Of a stretch of DNA of 10,639 nt, positions 7,462-10,639 are shown piece by piece. The notes under the pieces are model-generated. The model saw nothing but the letters and a program-made list of their open reading frames with translations. It did not search any database and was not told the origin of the DNA. Position 1 is the first letter of the stretch, and every line of letters starts with the position of its first letter. Made by a program: the position numbers and the translations under genes. This DNA is from Cephalothrix simula (Eukaryota; Nemertea; Palaeonemertea; Archinemertea; Cephalotrichidae), in the NCBI GenBank assembly GCA_035591015.1, contig JAXIUW010219952.1:1-10639 (forward strand), given 5' to 3'.

Positions 7462-7892
7462 CAAAGTTCGATTTGTGCGATTGGTGTGTTTTGTTCAACA
7501 GTTGTCTGCTAGATAGGAACGTAAGCACAAAAAGTACAGGAGCTGTTTGCGATCTTGAGTAATGATCTGGTACTCTGTCTGTTCCTATTAAAATCAACAG
7601 TAACCAGTATAAAAATGTTGCAATGGTCACGTTTCGCACGAAATACACATGGGCATTTCATGTTATTTGAGTGTAATCTAGTAACGTGTTTGTATTAAGA
7701 TAAACAGTTACCAGCATAAACTTGCTGTTATGGTCACGTTACGCACAAAAAACACTGCCAGTTGCCATTAAAATATCCCGTACCCAAAACACTCTAAATG
7801 CTATGGTCACGTGGTGCATGGTGTTATGTACCCGCCAAATGAACAGTTACCTGTACAATATTGAAATGGCCAATCGCACAAAGCGAACTTTG
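7462..7892. mobile_element. Possible 431-bp inverted-repeat element
   Basis: CAAAGTTCGATTTGTGCGAT (start 7462, arm to 7484) is the reverse complement of 7870-7892 with one mismatch in 23 bases. Between them lie diverged repeats. No target-site duplication is obvious (flanks CTTCAG and TGAGAG), and no protein is encoded, so it would be a MITE-like element if mobile. The single-strand open frames inside are short and unconvincing. Confidence 0.45.
7585..7880 (+). repeat. Diverged repeats with ATGGTCACGT core
   Basis: Three copies share the layout CTATTAAAATnAACAGTnACC, then A-rich sequence, then ATGGTCACGT and GCAC: cores at 7623, 7730 and 7803. A weaker fourth has AACAGTTACC (7842) and AATGGCCAATCGCAC (7865). 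Spacing is irregular (107, 73 and about 62 bp), so this is an old tandem array with deletions, or subterminal repeats of the enclosing element. Confidence 0.5.
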
Positions 7893-7916
7893 TGAGAGAG
7901 CTTCGAAGAAATAACG

Positions 7917-8086
7917 AAAGATGGAAATTATTTATTTCCATAATTATAAGGCCTGCTAAAGGGTAACGCTGGTAATTCAAAAAGATTCTCACATATGACC
8001 AAAAGATGGAAATTATTTATTTCCATAATTATAAGGCCTGCTAAAGGGTAACGCTGGTAATTCAAAAAGATTCTCACATATGACCA
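7917..8086 (+). repeat. Perfect tandem duplication of an 85-bp unit
   Basis: Bases 7917-8001 and 8002-8086 appear identical at every position. Each begins AAAGATGGAAATTATTTATT and ends ACATATGACCA. Each unit contains a short hairpin, ATGGAAAT / ATTTCCAT with a 5-base spacer. The identity shows a recent duplication or an assembly artefact. Open frames through it on the - strand are repeat read-through and are not annotated. Confidence 0.9.
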
Positions 8087-8567
8087 AACCTGGTTTGTGA
8101 GCATCCGTCTGATCACGTGATGCAAGAAAAATCTATATTTTATAGCCAACATAGAGTAATTTCCTAAACCCCACACTTAGTACAATAATATGTACTCCTA
8201 TGTTCCTATATAAACCCGTGCTCAGAACACTCAAAAACACCGTTCGATTGGCCCCCTCCATTGGATCCCATCGTCCTGGGGGGAAAGATTATGAGATTAA
8301 AATTATACATTAAAAATGTATAAAACTCCGGAACATCGATTAAATGAGCACATAAGTGAAAATCGGGGGTTTCTACGGCAAATATTAACATAAAATCGGT
8401 TCATAAATGAAAATTGTAACCTTGCATAAGTGAGAACCTATAGTGATAAATGGTCAGAGTGAACCCGCCTAATAACCAAGTTTCGAAAGTCCACTGCAAA
8501 TATTGCAGGGAAATTATCACTTTGTTTTTTGGTTCTCTTTATTTACATATTTCACATCATTCAAAAG
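8087..8567. other. Intergenic stretch with minor repeats
   Basis: No gene is seen. There is a perfect 9-bp-arm hairpin TTATACATT-AAA-AATGTATAA at 8303-8323, and three degenerate copies of CATAAGTGAAAATC-like sequence near 8351, 8402 and 8424. A GC-rich patch near 8245-8285 (CCCCTCC, CCTGGGGGG) has no evident function. Confidence 0.4.
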
Positions 8568-9267
8568 AGCACAGTGTATAAAATGATGCATTAAAATACA
8601 TGTAAAACCAATAATAATTTTTTTTTGAATTTTTTTATACAATTCTATTTCAAGAAATAACAATATTTTGTGAATTAATGTAAGATTCCTAAAAAATCTA
8701 ATTGCTGTTTTCTTAAATAGTTGAAAATAGCGATTCCAATTTTAGAAGTCACTTCATGATTTTAAATCATATCTTTCTAGCATTCTGTACTTTTGAATCC
8801 AGTTTTCCCTGCTGATTAGAGAGATCGTTTCATAAAATCTTTAACAAAATCAATTTTATTGAATGGCGAAATAATCAAGTATTTAGACATATTTTCGAAA
8901 CAATAACAATTACTATGAATTTTTAGATCGATCTATTTTGAATTTTAGTATTTTTAATATTTTAATACAACTTTAAATTTTTCTTAATATTTTGAATTAA
9001 ATTAATAATTCTTTCACTTAAGAATTTATCATTTTAAGTGACTTTGTACAATTAAATGATTTATTTATAAATAACTTGGCATTTAAAAAATTTTTCTAAT
9101 TCTTGATCGAAGTTGAAAATTTCCAGACATTTTGAAATTATCAAAATGTTTGATCCTGGCCTTTAATCATATTGGATAATATAATATTCATCTTTCATCA
9201 TTCATGAATCACTAAAAATTTTACTCTGGGACAACCAAGAATTTCGCATCATTTTATACACTGTGCT
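8568..9267. mobile_element. 700-bp MITE-like element with perfect 22-bp terminal inverted repeats
   Basis: AGCACAGTGTATAAAATGAT followed by GC (8568-8589) is the exact reverse complement of 9246-9267. The interior is extremely AT-rich and has no reading frame of note, as expected for a non-autonomous element. The flanks (TCAAAAG and TAGAAAA) give no clear target-site duplication, so the superfamily is open. CACAGTG-type ends occur in several cut-and-paste families, and the true ends may be a base or two inside. Perfect repeats suggest fairly recent activity. Confidence 0.7.
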
Positions 9268-9318
9268 TAGAAAAATTCATAAGCGTATCTCGACTAAATT
9301 TAAAAAATGAAATCAATA

Positions 9319-9645
9319 GCCGAAATTGTCCAACTTAAGATCACTCAAATATTTCAAAGCTGAAGTGGGCCAAATATTAACTTGCGCATGCTCACGACTT
9401 ATTCTTTCTTCCGATTTACTTGCTTGCGAAAAATACGAAAAAATATAAAATAAAGATTAAGTAACCTGTATTCAGGATGGTTTTTGTACACCTAAGATGA
9501 ATTTTTCCGATCGTCTCTGCTGGGTATGTGTCAGAGTCAGAGATACCTTTGACCACCTTTAAGGTCTTGTCCCGCTCAGCACGGTTGTTTCCGTTTCACT
9601 GGAACTTGACATAATCGAAAGTAGCTTTAGCAGGACAATTTCGGC
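9319..9645. repeat. Short 13-bp inverted repeat pair
   Basis: GCCGAAATTGTCC (9319-9331) is the exact reverse complement of GGACAATTTCGGC (9633-9645). The flanking bases (CAATA on one side, CAATAA on the other) are also similar, so the arm may be about 17 bp with a gap. The pair encloses the coding-like - strand stretch. It could be the ends of a small element or coincidence. Confidence 0.3.
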
Positions 9646-9652
9646 AATAAAA
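9470..9652 (-). pseudogene. Coding-like stretch on the - strand, unrecognised
   Basis: Base composition here is more balanced than the surrounding AT-rich sequence. One - strand frame reads CRNCPAKATFDYVKFQ, then a TGA (about 9596-9598), then NGNNRAERDKTLKVVKG and ISDSDTYPAETIGKIHLRC before running into AT-rich sequence. Hydrophilic, non-repetitive residues suggest a former exon, and the stop suggests decay or an exon boundary. I do not recognise the protein and see no good start codon or strong splice sites. Confidence 0.25.
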
Positions 9653-9663
9653 AATAATAAGAG

Positions 9664-9767
9664 TAATTAATTAAGTAACTCTCTCTGCCATCACCAAACT
9701 TAATTAATTAGGAAATTAATTAAGTAATTCTATCTCTCTCTCTCCTCACAAAACTTAATTAATCAGG
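9664..9767 (+). repeat. Two tandem TTAATTAA / CT-rich units
   Basis: Unit 1 (9664-9712) and unit 2 (9713-9767) both run AATTAATTAAGTAA, a TCTCTC tract, CACnAAACTT, then AATTAAT and AGG or CAGG. The second unit has a longer CT tract. Each unit is bounded by the palindrome TTAATTAA. The second CT tract followed by CAG at 9764-9766 also looks like a splice acceptor for the next feature. Confidence 0.65.
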
Positions 9768-9956
9768 TTATCAGAAAACTGCCTCTCTCCGTGACCCTCG
9801 CGAATTTGAAACGCGCCAGTCGAGCAGTGCAGAGATCACCCGGAGTGTCTGTGAAATGGGCACAACGCACATCTAAAATGACCTCAATCGAATCATTCAA
9901 AAGAACAATTGATCTCGGAAATCTAAACGGGCAAAACACCCCCTTTACCATAATTG
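9767..9956 (+). CDS. Candidate internal exon of an unidentified gene
   Basis: A pyrimidine tract (about 9728-9748) and AATCAG (9761-9766) precede an open stretch of 63 codons, which ends at ATTG/GTGAGT (donor at 9957-9962). Without splicing the frame stops at the TAA at 9962. The peptide contains LPLSVTLANLKRASRAVQRS, VSVKWAQRTSK and SIESFKRTIDLGNLNGQNTP. It is basic, non-repetitive, and encoded by sequence much richer in G and C than its surroundings. The length of 190 nt (63 codons plus one base) fits an internal exon. I do not recognise the protein. The other strand is also open across part of this range (9763-9951), which lowers certainty. Confidence 0.35.
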
Positions 9957-10560
9957 GTGAGTAAATCTAAGCCAGGCTGCTCCCCAATACTGCAGTATTT
10001 CCAATTACCAAAAATTCTCAGAAAAAAGTAGTATAACCTATTGCTTAAGAAGGCTACTGATTAGGATACGCCTATTCGTTTTTCTTTACAATGATTTCAG
10101 CCATTTTTTCAACACATTCCATTATACAAAATACTACAGCGATATGGTACCCATAAAGGAGTTCGTCATTTGGCCTATTAATGAAATTCTAAAATTTTAA
10201 ACTAAAAATATAATTTAGTAAAACTATCGAAAACGAAGGTTTCCTAATTTGGTTAAGCAGAATTCAACATCAGTCATATGACAACTGCTTTTGAGTTTAG
10301 AAAATATATATAATTTATATTAATAAGCGACTAACTAATTTCGAATAAGTGACTAAGTTAAAGAAATGAAAAAAAATAAAAATTCCTAATCAGCAATTGA
10401 CGATACTCCCCAGTATTTTAACAAAACTTTTTTTAAATATTTTTTTTTGATAGAGAGGTTTAAAAACGTATCCAAAATACAACTCTCTAATAATTTCTAA
10501 AAACTTTCTAAAGCTTATGATTAATTTAAATTCAATTTACTGAAAAACATATATATTTCA
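9957..10560. other. AT-rich sequence, nothing recognised
   Basis: I see no reading frame of useful length, no RNA gene and no repeat with more than a few matching bases. If the preceding exon is real this would be intron; otherwise it is intergenic. Confidence 0.4.
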
Positions 10561-10583
10561 TAATGCACTAGTCATTGAAATGG

Positions 10584-10602
10584 ATCGCACCACGGGTGCG
10601 AT
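10584..10602. repeat. Small perfect hairpin near the right edge
   Basis: ATCGCACC (10584-10591) pairs exactly with GGTGCGAT (10595-10602) around the loop ACG. Outside it, GCACTA (10565-10570) pairs with TAGTGC (10625-10630). This could be the end of another inverted-repeat element running off the window. It is not a bacterial terminator, as the context is eukaryotic and no T run follows. Confidence 0.4.
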
Positions 10603-10639
10603 GAAAAGTAAAAATGAGCGATGTTAGTGCTTCCTTGTG

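Noticed and set aside
7807-8176. Overlapping - strand frames with repeated peptide
   Set aside because: The repeated peptide comes from the 85-bp tandem duplication, which shifts frame between units; there is no independent evidence of coding.
10584-10602. Rho-independent terminator
   Set aside because: The hairpin has no following T run, and the window is eukaryotic in character.
1-10639. CRISPR array, phage defence cluster or bacterial operon
   Set aside because: There are no regularly spaced identical repeats, no Shine-Dalgarno-led compact genes and no recognisable defence protein. The repeats seen are transposon ends and local duplications.

Overview
The window looks like a piece of an animal (probably invertebrate) nuclear genome. 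It is AT-rich, has no bacterial-style gene packing, and is made mostly of mobile-element debris: inverted repeats, tandem duplications and decayed reading frames. The one recognisable protein family is a mobile-element-like gene with a Tesmin/TSO1-like CXC domain, known from memory as a multicopy 'hypothetical protein' family in insects, spiders, cnidarians and other invertebrates. No intact gene, tRNA, rRNA or CRISPR array is visible. The species cannot be named from the sequence.

Layout. Bases 1-977 are one end of a DNA transposon that continues off the left edge; its terminus GCGTTACGCCACTG lies at 964-977. Bases 978-1714 are the 5' half of the CXC-family gene on the + strand, broken by several frameshifts. 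At 1714-1719 (GCCGGC) the sequence turns on itself: 1715-1878 contains inverted, shortened copies of the same gene segment. Bases 1884-4230 are an apparently full-length second copy of the transposon, inverted relative to the first, with CAGTGGCGTAACGC at one end and its reverse complement at the other. The first ~975 bp of this copy mirror 1-977, so 1-2858 forms one very large imperfect palindrome. Each transposon copy also carries its own foldback (centres near 310 and 2550) built from short CTCCCTCAAGACTT-like repeats. Bases 4231-5340 resume the same gene on the + strand: a TGCD-containing segment, then the C-terminal region with a cysteine-rich CXC domain, carrying four in-frame stops and one frameshift.

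Bases 5341-6132 hold 3'-flank-like sequence and a second, unrecognised decayed reading frame. From 6133 to 9660 the window is a patchwork of repeats: a ~140-bp hairpin at 6791-6932, a possible short inverted-repeat element at 7462-7892 with diverged internal repeats, a perfect 85-bp tandem duplication at 7917-8086, and a 700-bp AT-rich MITE-like element at 8568-9267 with perfect 22-bp terminal inverted repeats. Around 9470-9956 base composition becomes less AT-rich. There is a coding-like stretch on the - strand (9470-9652), a TTAATTAA/CT-rich tandem repeat, and a candidate + strand exon at 9767-9956 with plausible splice sites. The remainder is AT-rich sequence with no feature except a small hairpin near the right end.

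Nothing here forms an operon or a working pathway. The coherent story is a mobile-gene copy inactivated by point changes, rearranged by an inverted duplication, and interrupted by a non-autonomous foldback-type transposon. If transcribed, the region would give long double-stranded RNA.
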